A stretch of 64,000 nucleotides of DNA, taken from positions 929,224 through 993,223 of the forward strand of contig NZ_JACHJQ010000002.1 of assembly GCF_014203735.1 (NCBI RefSeq). The letters are read 5' to 3'. The position numbers and the translations under genes were made by a program. How positions within the stretch are numbered: the stretch's first letter is position 1; each line of letters starts with the position of its first letter. The DNA is from Actinophytocola algeriensis (GTDB lineage Bacteria; Actinomycetota; Actinomycetes; Mycobacteriales; Pseudonocardiaceae). Below, in pieces: positions 33,516 through 41,976 of the stretch. The notes below the pieces were generated by a model. That model saw only the letters and a list, made by a program, of their open reading frames with translations, ran no database searches and was not told the DNA's origin.

Positions 33516-34876
33516 CCGCACTCAACACGCTCGTCAACGGCAGCCCCGGCACGTGCACCGCGACGGCCGACTGGCTCAGGAAGCTGAGCCTGATGGCGAC
33601 CGAGGCCGCCAACGGGGCGAACAGCGCGCGGAACACGGCACTCTCGGGGTGGACCGGCCCAGCCGCGGGCGTGTTCGTCAACGAGGTGGCCGCGCCCCGC
33701 GACGACTGCGACGACCTCGCCTTCACCTGTCACACCTACGAACAGGCGTTGCGCGACTTCGCGAGCGCACTGGAGAGCATCGGCCGCACGATGGACGGCG
33801 CGATGACGACAGCGGCGGACGGCGGGCTGGAGGTCGCGGGCACCTTCATCCATTCGCCTGATCGCGCGGCGATGATCGGCGAAGCGCCGGCGAAGCCGGC
33901 GGCGGCCACCAGTGACACCCTGCAGAAGTACAACGCCGCGATCGCCTCGTTCAACGCCAAGGTCGACGCGTACAACGCCAAGGCGGCCGTGTTCAACGCC
34001 TGCAGCGAGATCGTGAAGCAGGCGCGGATCGCCGAGGACGAAGCACATGGTGCGCTGCGCGCGACGTTCGGCGCGCCAGGCCAGGGCAGTGGCGAAGCCT
34101 GGAAAATAGGGTCGGTGGCGGCGAAGGAAGTCGCGGCGTTCGGGGAGGGCGTCGACGACAAGGACGGTCGCTTCGAGACCGCGCGAGCCCGCGACGCCGC
34201 GTTGAAGGAAGCCAACCGCTGGGACGAGAAGACGCAGTTGTTCACCGACTGGGCCAACGGCGAGCGTTATCAGGAGTTCACCACCGCCCAACGCGCGACC
34301 CTGCGAGCGGCAGCCGAACACGCGGGCTCCCTCAGGAACGAAGCCCTCGGCAGGGTGGCCCAGTACGAGGAGTTCCTCACCGACCCCGCATACCGTGCCA
34401 CCAGGGAATGGGTGAAGACGGCGGCGGCCGGACAGCACGGCAAGGCGACCGAGCACCCCGGCGCCCACAAGGCGCGAGCGACCTTCCGCAGGCTGCCGTA
34501 CCTCGGCGCCGGGCTCGGCATCGGCAACGAACTGTACGGCGCGCTCAAGGGCGAGCAGACGCTCTACGCGGCCGGCGCGAAGATAGGCGCCGATGTCGCG
34601 ACAGGCAAGGCCACGTCAGCGGTGCTCACCAGGGTCGCGCCCAGGATCAGCGGAGTGGTCGGCGGCCTGATCGGGCTCGGCGTCAGCGTTGCGGCCAGCC
34701 TCGGCATGGAGGTCGTGGTCGAAACATTCATGCCGGACCACTACAAGCCGGAGTACAACCAGCCCAAGGTCGAGATGGCGGACCGCCTGCACCCCGGTTC
34801 CCCGCTCACACCACCGCAGCCGACCGGAGGAACCCCGGCGCCCGGCGGTTCCCCGGGACCCGCGCCACAACGCTGA
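33512..34876 (+). CDS. large WXG100-like protein with glycine-zipper C-terminus
   Basis: A 454-residue protein. The N-terminal 100 residues form a WXG100-like helical hairpin (RNTALSGWTGPAAGVFVNEV gives the W-x-G turn). The middle is long helical, coiled-coil-like sequence (SDTLQKYNAAIASFNAKVDA). Residues 335-410 contain Gly/Ala-rich helices (LPYLGAGLGIGNELYGAL, ISGVVGGLIGLGVSVAASLG), suggesting a membrane-inserting or channel-like end. The tail is Pro-rich. It is likely a type VII secretion substrate with membrane activity, by analogy with WXG-fused effectors; no toxin domain is recognisable. Coupled by GTGA to the EspC-like gene. Confidence 0.65.
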   Translation: MTALNTLVNGSPGTCTATADWLRKLSLMATEAANGANSARNTALSGWTGPAAGVFVNEVAAPRDDCDDLAFTCHTYEQALRDFASALESIGRTMDGAMTTAADGGLEVAGTFIHSPDRAAMIGEAPAKPAAATSDTLQKYNAAIASFNAKVDAYNAKAAVFNACSEIVKQARIAEDEAHGALRATFGAPGQGSGEAWKIGSVAAKEVAAFGEGVDDKDGRFETARARDAALKEANRWDEKTQLFTDWANGERYQEFTTAQRATLRAAAEHAGSLRNEALGRVAQYEEFLTDPAYRATREWVKTAAAGQHGKATEHPGAHKARATFRRLPYLGAGLGIGNELYGALKGEQTLYAAGAKIGADVATGKATSAVLTRVAPRISGVVGGLIGLGVSVAASLGMEVVVETFMPDHYKPEYNQPKVEMADRLHPGSPLTPPQPTGGTPAPGGSPGPAPQR

Positions 34877-34903
34877 CGGATCGGCAGGTGCCCCTGACCG
34901 CCG

Positions 34904-35755
34904 TCAATGGGGCACTGGCCGCACGAGCATCTCCTGGCTCGCGGTGGCGAGCAGGGTGCCCTCGGCGGTGAACAGCGCCGCCTGTCCCATCGCCCTGGCG
35001 CCCGCGGCGGACGGGCTGCGGCTCTCGTAGAGCAGCCAGTCGTCCGCCCGGCCCGGGCGGTGCAGCCACATGCTGTGGTCGAGGCTCGCGGTGCGGACCT
35101 GGCTGCGGGCCACGCCGTGGTGGCGGAACGCACCGTGCAGGATGCTGAAGTCCGACAGGTAGATCAACATCGCCTGGTGCAGCAACGCGTCGTCCGGGAG
35201 CGGCGCGGTGATGCGCAGCCACACCGACGACTCCGGCTCGTCCCCTCCGGGAGGGACCGCGCGGAGGTCCACCGCGCCTGCACGGGCGGGCCCGTCCGCC
35301 GCGACGTGGAACGGTGTGCGGGCCGGGAGGTCGGCAGGCGCCGGGCGGGCCGGCATCGGGTCCTGGTGTGCCAGCCCCTCCTCCGGGACGTGGTACGAGG
35401 CGCTCATCGAGGTCACGATCTCGTTGTCCTGCACCGCGTCCACGCGACGTGCGGCGAAGGAGCGGCCGTCGCGCAGGGTCGTCACCTCGAAGTGGAGCTT
35501 CACCCCGGGACGGCCGGCTCGCACGAAGTACGCGTGCATCGAGTGCAGGGCCGCTGGCGGGGCGACCGTCTGCGCCGCGGCCACCGCGCACTGGGCCAGG
35601 ATCTGGCCGCCGAACACCCGCCGCGCCGGCACGGTGGTGCTGTGACCGGTGAACGTCGTCACCGAGACGCGTTCCACCGCCAGCACCGACACCAGCTCGT
35701 CCACTGTGGACACCCCGGACCGGTGTGCGCGCCAGGCCGCCAGGTCCGCGGTCAC
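34904..35755 (-). CDS. tesB: acyl-CoA thioesterase II
   Basis: A 283-residue double-hotdog thioesterase that hydrolyses fatty acyl-CoA to free acid and CoA. The N-terminal hotdog has RVFGGQILAQCAVAAAQTV and HSMHAYFVRAG; the C-terminal one has ASLDHSMWLHRPGRADDWLLY, with the catalytic Asp of the TesB triad, followed by SPSAAGARAMGQAALFTAEG. Its GTG start overlaps the ligase stop. It ends a four-gene operon with TetR, enoyl-CoA hydratase and acyl-CoA ligase, implying a role in an acyl-CoA degradation or release pathway under TetR control. Confidence 0.93.
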   Translation of the reverse strand: MTADLAAWRAHRSGVSTVDELVSVLAVERVSVTTFTGHSTTVPARRVFGGQILAQCAVAAAQTVAPPAALHSMHAYFVRAGRPGVKLHFEVTTLRDGRSFAARRVDAVQDNEIVTSMSASYHVPEEGLAHQDPMPARPAPADLPARTPFHVAADGPARAGAVDLRAVPPGGDEPESSVWLRITAPLPDDALLHQAMLIYLSDFSILHGAFRHHGVARSQVRTASLDHSMWLHRPGRADDWLLYESRSPSAAGARAMGQAALFTAEGTLLATASQEMLVRPVPH

Positions 35756-37188
35756 GACGTCGCCCCGGTCGGCGAGGTGCGCCGCTCCGCGCGCAACGCG
35801 GCACGGCGCACCTTGCCCGCCTCGTCACGCAGCGCCGACCGCGTCAGCTCGTAGGCGCGCGGGCGTTTGTACGGCGCCAGCAACGACCTCAGGTGCTCGT
35901 CCAGCGCGGCCGCCGTCACGTGCTGGTCCGCCTCGACGATCGCGACCACCCGTTGTCCGAGGTCCTCGTCCGGCAGGCCGATCACCGCGCTGGCCCGCAC
36001 CCCCGGGTAGGAGTCCAGCGCGCCCTCGACCTCCGCCGGGTACACGTTCGCACCGCCGGTGACGATGCAGTCCGTCGAGCGGTCGTCGAGGTACAGGTAA
36101 CCGTCCTCGTCGTAGTGCCCGAGGTCGCCGAGGGACTCCCAGCCGTCGCGGCCGCGTGGCGTCGCGCCGACGTAGTGGTACGTCGAGCCGGGGCCGCCCT
36201 CGGGCATGAGGAACACCTCACCCACCACCCCCGGCGGCACGACGTCGCCGTGCTCGTCCTGCACCTGGAAACGGGAGCCACGGATCGCCCTGCCCACCGA
36301 GCCCCGGTGGGTCAGCCACTCCCGGCCGGTGATCATCGTGATGCCCTGGTTCTCGGTGCCCGCGTACACCTCGACCACGCGGTCCGGGCCGAGCCAGTCG
36401 ATCCAGGCCTCCTTCAGCCACGGCGCACACGGGCCGCCGACGTGCAGCAGCGTCCGCAGCGACGACAGGTCCGCGGCGGCCCGCACCTCCGGCGGCAGCT
36501 TCCAGATCCGGTTCATCATGGTGGGCACGAGCTGCATCCAGGTCACGGCGTGCTCGTCCACCAGGCGCAGTACCCGGGCCGCGTCGAACCCGCGCATGAC
36601 CACGAGCCTGCTCCCGCTGAACAGACCGCGCATGGCGTAGACGAACGCCGCGTTGTGGTACAGCGGGCCGACCACCAGCTGGACGCCGTCAGCGTGCATG
36701 TACTCGACCACCGCCTGGCCGGGGTCCCACTTCGGCTGGTCGTGGCTCACGATCAGCTTCGGCTTTCCCGTGCTGCCACCGGACGTGAGCGCCTTCCAGT
36801 ACGTCGGCGAGACGTCCGGCAGCTCCGTGCCGGCCAGCCCCGCACTGTCCGGTTCGGACTCGACGACCAGCGCGGGCGGCGCCAGCGCGAGAATCCGCTC
36901 CCGCTCGGCGGGCGGCAGCTTCACCGACAGCGGCAACGCGGTCGCGCCGAGCTTCCACGCCGCGACACACGCGCGCACGAACGCCGCCGAGTTCGGCAGC
37001 ACGACCGCGACGACCGAGTCCCTGACCACGCCAGCCGCCGCGTACGCCCGCGCCAGCCGATTGGTGGCGCGGTCCAGTTCCGCCCACGTCATCACGTCGG
37101 CGGAACCGTCCTCGACGAGCGCGACGACGTCGGGCCGGGTGGCGGCGAAGTGCCCTATCAGCCTGCCGATGGACAGCTCCCCGCCCAT
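35752..37188 (-). CDS. AMP-forming acyl-CoA ligase
   Basis: A 478-residue ANL-superfamily ligase that activates an organic or fatty acid to its CoA thioester via acyl-AMP. Motifs: LTSGGSTGKPKLI (P-loop), VVEVYAGTEN (A5), LGDLGHYDEDGYLYLDDRS (A7/A8) and DEAGKVRRAAL containing the C-terminal catalytic Lys. The sequence VTWMQLVPTMMNRI is typical of the bile acid/steroid and carnitine-CoA ligase branch. ATG 37188 is preceded by GGGAGGA. It lies between an enoyl-CoA hydratase and TesB in one operon. The acid substrate is unknown; side-chain degradation of sterol-like acids is possible. Confidence 0.9.
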   Translation of the reverse strand: MGGELSIGRLIGHFAATRPDVVALVEDGSADVMTWAELDRATNRLARAYAAAGVVRDSVVAVVLPNSAAFVRACVAAWKLGATALPLSVKLPPAERERILALAPPALVVESEPDSAGLAGTELPDVSPTYWKALTSGGSTGKPKLIVSHDQPKWDPGQAVVEYMHADGVQLVVGPLYHNAAFVYAMRGLFSGSRLVVMRGFDAARVLRLVDEHAVTWMQLVPTMMNRIWKLPPEVRAAADLSSLRTLLHVGGPCAPWLKEAWIDWLGPDRVVEVYAGTENQGITMITGREWLTHRGSVGRAIRGSRFQVQDEHGDVVPPGVVGEVFLMPEGGPGSTYHYVGATPRGRDGWESLGDLGHYDEDGYLYLDDRSTDCIVTGGANVYPAEVEGALDSYPGVRASAVIGLPDEDLGQRVVAIVEADQHVTAAALDEHLRSLLAPYKRPRAYELTRSALRDEAGKVRRAALRAERRTSPTGATS

Positions 37189-37241
37189 GCGTCCTCCCTG
37201 TCCCGCCAAGTACGCCCCTGAAACTTCCCGTGCCCGGCGGC

Positions 37242-38060
37242 TCAGCTGAAGACGGGCGGGCGCTTCTCCACGAATGCCCGCACCGCCTCCTTGTGGTTGT
37301 CGGTCAGCCCGCACGCGAGGTGACGGGGCACCTCGCGGTCCATCGCCTCGGCGAGCCCGTACCGCTGCGCGTCGAGCAGGTTCTGTTTCATGGCGGCGAG
37401 GGACTCCGGCGACCCGGCCGCCAGCTCGGCGGCCGTCGTGCGGGCGAACCCGGCCAGTCCACCGGCGTCGACGACCCAGTCGAGCAGCCCCCACCGCTCG
37501 GCGGTCGCCGCGTCGATCCGCTCGCCGAGGAACATGGCGCGCCGGGCCCGTGCGGGACCGACGAGCCGGGAGAGCAGCCAGGTCGCGCCGTAGTCGCCGG
37601 AGAGCCCGACCTTGCCGAAGGCGGTCGCGAACACCGTCCCCGGCTGCCCGACCCGCAGGTCGCAGGCCAGCGCGAGCCCGAGCCCCGCACCGGCGACCGC
37701 ACCGGGCAACGCGGCGACAGTCGGTTTGGTGAAGTCGTACAACCGGCCGGTGATCGCCCGCTGCATGGCCTGCTGGCGGGTGATCCGCTCCTCGTGCGGC
37801 ACGGTCGTACCGCCGCCCTCCCCACCGCGTGCGGCGAACGCCTTGACGTCGCCGCCCGCGCAGAACGCGCCGCCCGCGCCGGTGAGCACGACGGCCCGCA
37901 CGTCCTCGGCGTCCTCCAGTTCGGGCAGCAGCGCGGACAACGCGGTGAGCATCTCCGGCGAGAGCGCGTTGCGCCGGTCGGGCCGGTTCAGGGTGACGAC
38001 CGCGACGCCGCGTTCGACGTGTGCCAGCAGGTCACCGGTGCCGGTGTGGATTTCACGCAT
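37242..38060 (-). CDS. enoyl-CoA hydratase/isomerase
   Basis: A 272-residue crotonase-fold enzyme. LTGAGGAFCAGGDVKAFAAR is the oxyanion-hole and CoA-binding segment, and ALPGAVAGAGLGLALACDLR the second oxyanion element. The two Glu residues of classical hydratases fall in the region GKVGLSGDYGATWLL, where Asp and Tyr replace them; a Glu is thus missing and isomerase or another crotonase reaction is equally possible. It follows the TetR gene and precedes the ligase with short spacing. Confidence 0.88.
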   Translation of the reverse strand: MREIHTGTGDLLAHVERGVAVVTLNRPDRRNALSPEMLTALSALLPELEDAEDVRAVVLTGAGGAFCAGGDVKAFAARGGEGGGTTVPHEERITRQQAMQRAITGRLYDFTKPTVAALPGAVAGAGLGLALACDLRVGQPGTVFATAFGKVGLSGDYGATWLLSRLVGPARARRAMFLGERIDAATAERWGLLDWVVDAGGLAGFARTTAAELAAGSPESLAAMKQNLLDAQRYGLAEAMDREVPRHLACGLTDNHKEAVRAFVEKRPPVFS

Positions 38061-38099
38061 GGTTCATGCCTCTCGGTCCACCAGCGACGCGTGCCATGG

Positions 38100-38693
38100 T
38101 CAGTGACCTTCCCGTGTGGCGAGCAGCGCGGTGACGGCCCGCCGCATGACGGCGGTGGCCTCGGCAACGGACAGCCCGAGGTCGTCCCGGCACCCCATCC
38201 AGGCGGGCCAGGTCGTGGCGACGAGCACGGCGGTCAGGAGCTCGTCGTCGCCTGCGAGCTCCGCGCGGAACAACTCCCCGGCCTCCGCCCGCAGCCGCTC
38301 GTTGTGCCGGGCCCGGTTGCGCCGCAGCTGCGCGGAGAAGGGGAGCCGGACCTGCGCGGCCCGGGAGGCGCCCGCGATGACGTCGAGCATGCGGGCCCGC
38401 TGCAGGCAGAACTGCTCGATCCGGTCGGCGAGGGGCTGGTCGGCAGGAACCGGCCGGAAGCCGGTGTACTGGATCTCCAACGCCTTGTGCCCCGCCGCGG
38501 CGAACAACGTCTCGAGATCCTTGAAGTGCCCCCACAACGTCCGCAGCGAGACACCCGCCCGCTCGGCGATCCGCCGGGCGGTGGGCTGCAGGTCACCGTC
38601 GAGCATCAGCGCCATGTGCGCGTCGATGATCGACTCGCGCGTGCGCTCGGCGCGCAGCGCACGCCCGTCCGCGAGCACGGCCACCGGCACCAC
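38100..38693 (-). CDS. TetR-family repressor of the acyl-CoA operon
   Basis: A 197-residue regulator: helix-turn-helix TARRIAERAGVSLRTLWGHF at residues 38-57 and a ligand-binding helical domain. It is the first gene of the minus-strand operon and lies next to a near-perfect palindrome (38703-38727), so autoregulation with control of the three downstream enzymes is likely. An acyl-CoA or acid is the expected inducer by analogy with such operons. The start is GTG 38693; no strong ribosome-binding site is visible. Confidence 0.88.
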   Translation of the reverse strand: MVPVAVLADGRALRAERTRESIIDAHMALMLDGDLQPTARRIAERAGVSLRTLWGHFKDLETLFAAAGHKALEIQYTGFRPVPADQPLADRIEQFCLQRARMLDVIAGASRAAQVRLPFSAQLRRNRARHNERLRAEAGELFRAELAGDDELLTAVLVATTWPAWMGCRDDLGLSVAEATAVMRRAVTALLATREGH

Positions 38694-38702
38694 CCCGTCG
38701 AA

Positions 38703-38727
38703 CTATTTGCACATCGAGTGCAGATAG
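38703..38727 (-). promoter_or_regulatory. TetR operator and promoter
   Basis: CTATTTGCAC (38703-38712) and GTGCAGATAG (38718-38727) form an inverted repeat with one mismatch and a five-base centre, 10 bp before the TetR start. On the minus strand it overlaps a possible promoter, TTGCTA -18 bp- CAAATA. Confidence 0.65.
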
Positions 38728-38751
38728 TAGCAAGGCCGGGATCGCGGCGGC

Positions 38752-39870
38752 TCAGAGTGGGATGTACACGCCGAAGTCGCGGTTCGCGGTGCGGAAGTCC
38801 TGGAAGCCGATGCGGGCGCCCGCCGTCCTGGTGACGGTGCCCTTCGCGATGACGCCGCCCGCCGACGACGGGCCGTAGACCGGGCCACCGCTGTCGCCGG
38901 GCCGTGCGGCGGGCTGGCCGTTCATCTGCTCGCCCTCCACGAGGTCCTCGCGGTCGGCGTAGAAGAACAGCACCTTGATGTCGCAGACCGGGCCGCCGGT
39001 CTCGCGCGCGCTGGTGACCCCGGACTGGCACAGGATCTCGCCGGTGAACACGTCACCCCATCCCCGGACGGGCACGGTGGTGTTGCTGTCGCCGCCGCCG
39101 ACGTACTGCTGTGCCGTCACGTTCCCGGTGGGGATCAGCATGATGTCGTGGTCGCCGTGCTTGGCACCGGCGGTGCCGATGTACTCGCCGGTCGGGTCGG
39201 TCACCCGGGTGCCGGGGTTGCCGCAGTGGCCCGCGGTGAGCAGGAAGCGGTCGTTGTTGCCGTTGCGGACCGAGAAGCCTGACGTGCAGGCGGCGTTGCC
39301 GAGCACGATCGTCGCGCCGCCTTTCCACGGCGGGCTGTCGTTCTGGCGCGACACCGGGGCGAGCGGCTCCTCGACCACGGTGCGGACCGGCACGTCGACC
39401 AGCGTGGTGAGCGCGCGGGTCGCGACGGCCTCGGTGGTGCCCAGCACCAGGCCGCTGCCGTCAGCGGGGATCTTCACGGCGTGCACGGGAGACTTCGCGC
39501 CCTTGCGCGTCTCGATCATCTCGGCGGCGACCTGCAACTCGGCGTTGGAGTACGCGGCCTGTTCGATCTCGACCGGCGCCTGTCTCGCCGCCGCCGCCAC
39601 GGCGGCGGCGACGCCCGCCGGGACCTGCCCCTTCCACCAGAGCGCGACGTGGTCCTCCTCGAGGACGATGCCCGCGAAGCCCTGATCCGAGCCCCGGTCG
39701 ACCTCGGCCTGGATGGTCTCGGCGGCGTGGACGAGCGGCTGTTGTGCCAGCATGCGTTGCCAGCCGGTGGGTTCCGGCGCGGCCGGTGCCGCCTGTACCG
39801 CGGGCACCAGGCCCGAGGACGCGGCTACGGCCAGTGCGAACGCGAGCGAGAACGAGCGGCGTGCGGTCAT
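38752..39870 (-). CDS. secreted S1-family serine protease
   Basis: A 372-residue preproprotein. Signal peptide SLAFALAVAASSGLVPAVQA, a prodomain of about 150 residues that acts as folding chaperone in relatives, and a chymotrypsin-fold domain with His (FLLTAGHCGNPG), Asp (KHGDHDIMLIP) and Ser (ARPGDSGGPVYG). The organisation resembles streptogrisin/alpha-lytic-type proteases. ATG 39870 is preferred, with AAGGAG nine bases upstream; TTG 39879 is in frame. The promoter is covered by two DasR-type sites, predicting repression relieved by amino sugars. Confidence 0.9.
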   Translation of the reverse strand: MTARRSFSLAFALAVAASSGLVPAVQAAPAAPEPTGWQRMLAQQPLVHAAETIQAEVDRGSDQGFAGIVLEEDHVALWWKGQVPAGVAAAVAAAARQAPVEIEQAAYSNAELQVAAEMIETRKGAKSPVHAVKIPADGSGLVLGTTEAVATRALTTLVDVPVRTVVEEPLAPVSRQNDSPPWKGGATIVLGNAACTSGFSVRNGNNDRFLLTAGHCGNPGTRVTDPTGEYIGTAGAKHGDHDIMLIPTGNVTAQQYVGGGDSNTTVPVRGWGDVFTGEILCQSGVTSARETGGPVCDIKVLFFYADREDLVEGEQMNGQPAARPGDSGGPVYGPSSAGGVIAKGTVTRTAGARIGFQDFRTANRDFGVYIPL

Positions 39871-39915
39871 CGTCGACAACTCCTTGCCCGATCAAGGAAA
39901 ACGCGGCTGTCAGCC

Positions 39916-39950
39916 AGTCTATGGTCCAGACCACCAGGTGGTCCAGACCA
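39916..39950 (-). promoter_or_regulatory. tandem DasR-like (dre) sites on the protease promoter
   Basis: TGGTCCAGACCA occurs twice (39922-39933 and 39939-39950), five bases apart. It differs from the palindromic DasR core TGGTCTAGACCA by one base. On the minus strand TAGACT (39916-39921) is a good -10 box, abutting the first site, and the second site includes a weak -35 (TGGACC), so bound regulator would block polymerase. The rest of 39951-40165 is AT-richer and shows no gene. Confidence 0.65.
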
Positions 39951-40165
39951 AAAATCGCGCAAACCATCCTTGTAAGTTCTCGAAAGCGTGGTCAACCCTC
40001 CACTTTCGAGTGCCCCTGACCAGGGTTGATTGCAACAGACTGTCATAAGACAACGCGGGAATGTCCTTCTGACGGGTTTGCGAAATCTGAACCGTACGAT
40101 TCGCCTCCATCGAAGCGACGATCGCTCGAAAGCCGGGCGGTGAGGCATTCCCAAGGGGTTGTAGC

Positions 40166-41002
40166 GTGCTCGCACACATCGAACTCGCGGTGTCGACCGC
40201 CATGTACGGGATGGGAATCGTCGCGCAGAGCGTCGCCGCCCGGCGGGCGGATCGACGTGGTGCGGGGCTCGGGCTGCTCGCCCGGTTGGCCACGGACCGG
40301 TTGTACCAACTCGGGTTCGCCGGTCAGGTCGGCGGGTTCGCACTCGCCTTCCTCGCCCGTGCGGAGCTGCCGCTGTACCTCGTGCAGGCAGGCTCCTCCT
40401 GCGCCGTCGGCCTCGCCACCGCCTTCGGCGTGCTGGCACTCGGCTGGCGGGTCCGACCCGTCGAGGTCGCGATGCTGGGCGTGCTGGCAGCCGGGCTCGT
40501 GCTGCTGGCCACCGCGTCGGTGCCGTCGATCGCGCACGACATCCCGGCCGGGCTCGGCTGGGTGCTGCTCGGGCTGCCACTGCTGATCGGCCTGGTCGCG
40601 ATCCGGGCCTGCCGCACGGATTCGGTCCTGTTCCTGGCGCTGCTGGCCGGTCTGGCGTTCGCGGTGGTCGCCATCAGCGGCCGGTCGCTGGCCGACGAGC
40701 CCCTGCACCAGCTGCCCCTGAACCCGCTGACCTGGCTGATGCTGATGGCGGCGGTACTCGGCCAGGCGTGCATGACCGTGGCGCTGGCGAGGGGGTCCGC
40801 CACCTCGACAGTGGCGACGATGGACGCCGCCTCCATGGTGCTCACCTCGGTGGTGGGCATCGCCGCGCTGGGTGACCGGGTCGCCCCCGGCAGGCAGTGG
40901 TCGGTCGTGCTCGGTCTCGCGCTCGTCGTGCTGGGGGTGCTGGTGCTCGGTTCCGCCGGACGCCCGGTCGTGGCGCGCGAACCCGCGCGGGAGGCGGTGT
41001 GA
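40166..41002 (+). CDS. EamA/DMT-like multi-span membrane protein
   Basis: A 278-residue protein with about nine membrane helices and the weak internal duplication of drug/metabolite transporters (GLATAFGVLALGWRVRPVEV; MDAASMVLTSVVGIAALGDR). Such proteins often open actinobacterial polysaccharide operons; its substrate is unknown, and it could move a lipid or precursor. GTG 40166 is preceded by AAGGGG. Its stop overlaps the next start (GTGA), the first of many such overlaps that run through 50254. Confidence 0.8.
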   Translation: MLAHIELAVSTAMYGMGIVAQSVAARRADRRGAGLGLLARLATDRLYQLGFAGQVGGFALAFLARAELPLYLVQAGSSCAVGLATAFGVLALGWRVRPVEVAMLGVLAAGLVLLATASVPSIAHDIPAGLGWVLLGLPLLIGLVAIRACRTDSVLFLALLAGLAFAVVAISGRSLADEPLHQLPLNPLTWLMLMAAVLGQACMTVALARGSATSTVATMDAASMVLTSVVGIAALGDRVAPGRQWSVVLGLALVVLGVLVLGSAGRPVVAREPAREAV

Positions 41003-41976
41003 CCACCCGGCCGCTCGCGAGCGTGTCGCTCGACCTGGACAACCTCTGGGCGTACCTCAAGACCCACGGTGACGCGGAATGGGAGCGGATGCCGAGCTTC
41101 CTGCCCACCGCCGCACCCCGCCTGCTGGAGCTCTTCGGGGAGCACGGCGTGACCGGCACGGTGTTCGCGGTCGGCGCCGACGTCGAACGCGAGGACGGCG
41201 CCAAGGCGGTGGCGGCGTTCGCCGCCGAGGGCCACGAGGTCGCGAACCACTCCTACCGCCACGAGCCGTGGCTGCACCGGTACTCCCGCACGGAGCTGGA
41301 GGCCGAGCTGGCGAGGACGGAGGAGGCGATCGTCGCCGCAGGCGCGCCGCGACCGGTCGGGTTCCGCGGCCCCGGCTTCAGCGTCTCCCCCACGCTCGTC
41401 GAGGTGCTCGCCGACCGCGGCTACACCTATGACGCGAGCACACTGCCCACCTGGATCGGCCCACTGGCCCGGGCTTTCCACAACCGCACCGCGCCGCCGG
41501 GGGACGCCCGGCGCGACGAGCTGTTCGGCGGCTTCTCCCGGGTCCTCGCACCCAACTCCGCCTACCGCTGGCGAACCGGCTCCGGCGCGGACCGCGCGGA
41601 CCTCGTGGAGCTGCCGGTGACCACGATGCCGCTGCTCCGCGTCCCGATCCACGGGGCATATGTCCTGCAGCTGCACCAGATCTCGCCACGACTGGCGCGG
41701 TGCTACTTCGCCACGGCACTGCGGCTGTGCCGGGCACTGGGCGTGTCCCCGTCGCTCCTGGTGCACCCCACCGACGTGCTGGGTGCCGCCGAGGCGCCGG
41801 GCATGGCGTTCTTCCCCGGCATGGGCGTGCCGACCGCGCGGAAGGTCGCACTGCTGAGCTGGATGCTGACCACCGTGCGCGCGAGCTTCACCGTGGTGGG
41901 CACCGGCGAGCACGTCACCCGCGCTGGCCCGCCGCGCCGCGAGCGGGACGTCCGCGAACTGGGACGCGGCACATGA
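40999..41976 (+). CDS. polysaccharide deacetylase (NodB domain)
   Basis: A 325-residue carbohydrate esterase of family 4. Metal-site residues are present: Asp14 in VSLDLDNLW, and His84 and His88 in NHSYRHEP, matching the Asp-His-His triad. FRGPGFSVSP is the arginine-containing motif. There is no signal peptide, so it would act in the cytosol or be exported otherwise, removing N-acetyl groups from a lipid-linked or nascent glycan. GTG 40999 has GGGAGG upstream and overlaps the preceding stop. Second gene of the exopolysaccharide operon. Confidence 0.88.
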   Translation: MTTRPLASVSLDLDNLWAYLKTHGDAEWERMPSFLPTAAPRLLELFGEHGVTGTVFAVGADVEREDGAKAVAAFAAEGHEVANHSYRHEPWLHRYSRTELEAELARTEEAIVAAGAPRPVGFRGPGFSVSPTLVEVLADRGYTYDASTLPTWIGPLARAFHNRTAPPGDARRDELFGGFSRVLAPNSAYRWRTGSGADRADLVELPVTTMPLLRVPIHGAYVLQLHQISPRLARCYFATALRLCRALGVSPSLLVHPTDVLGAAEAPGMAFFPGMGVPTARKVALLSWMLTTVRASFTVVGTGEHVTRAGPPRRERDVRELGRGT

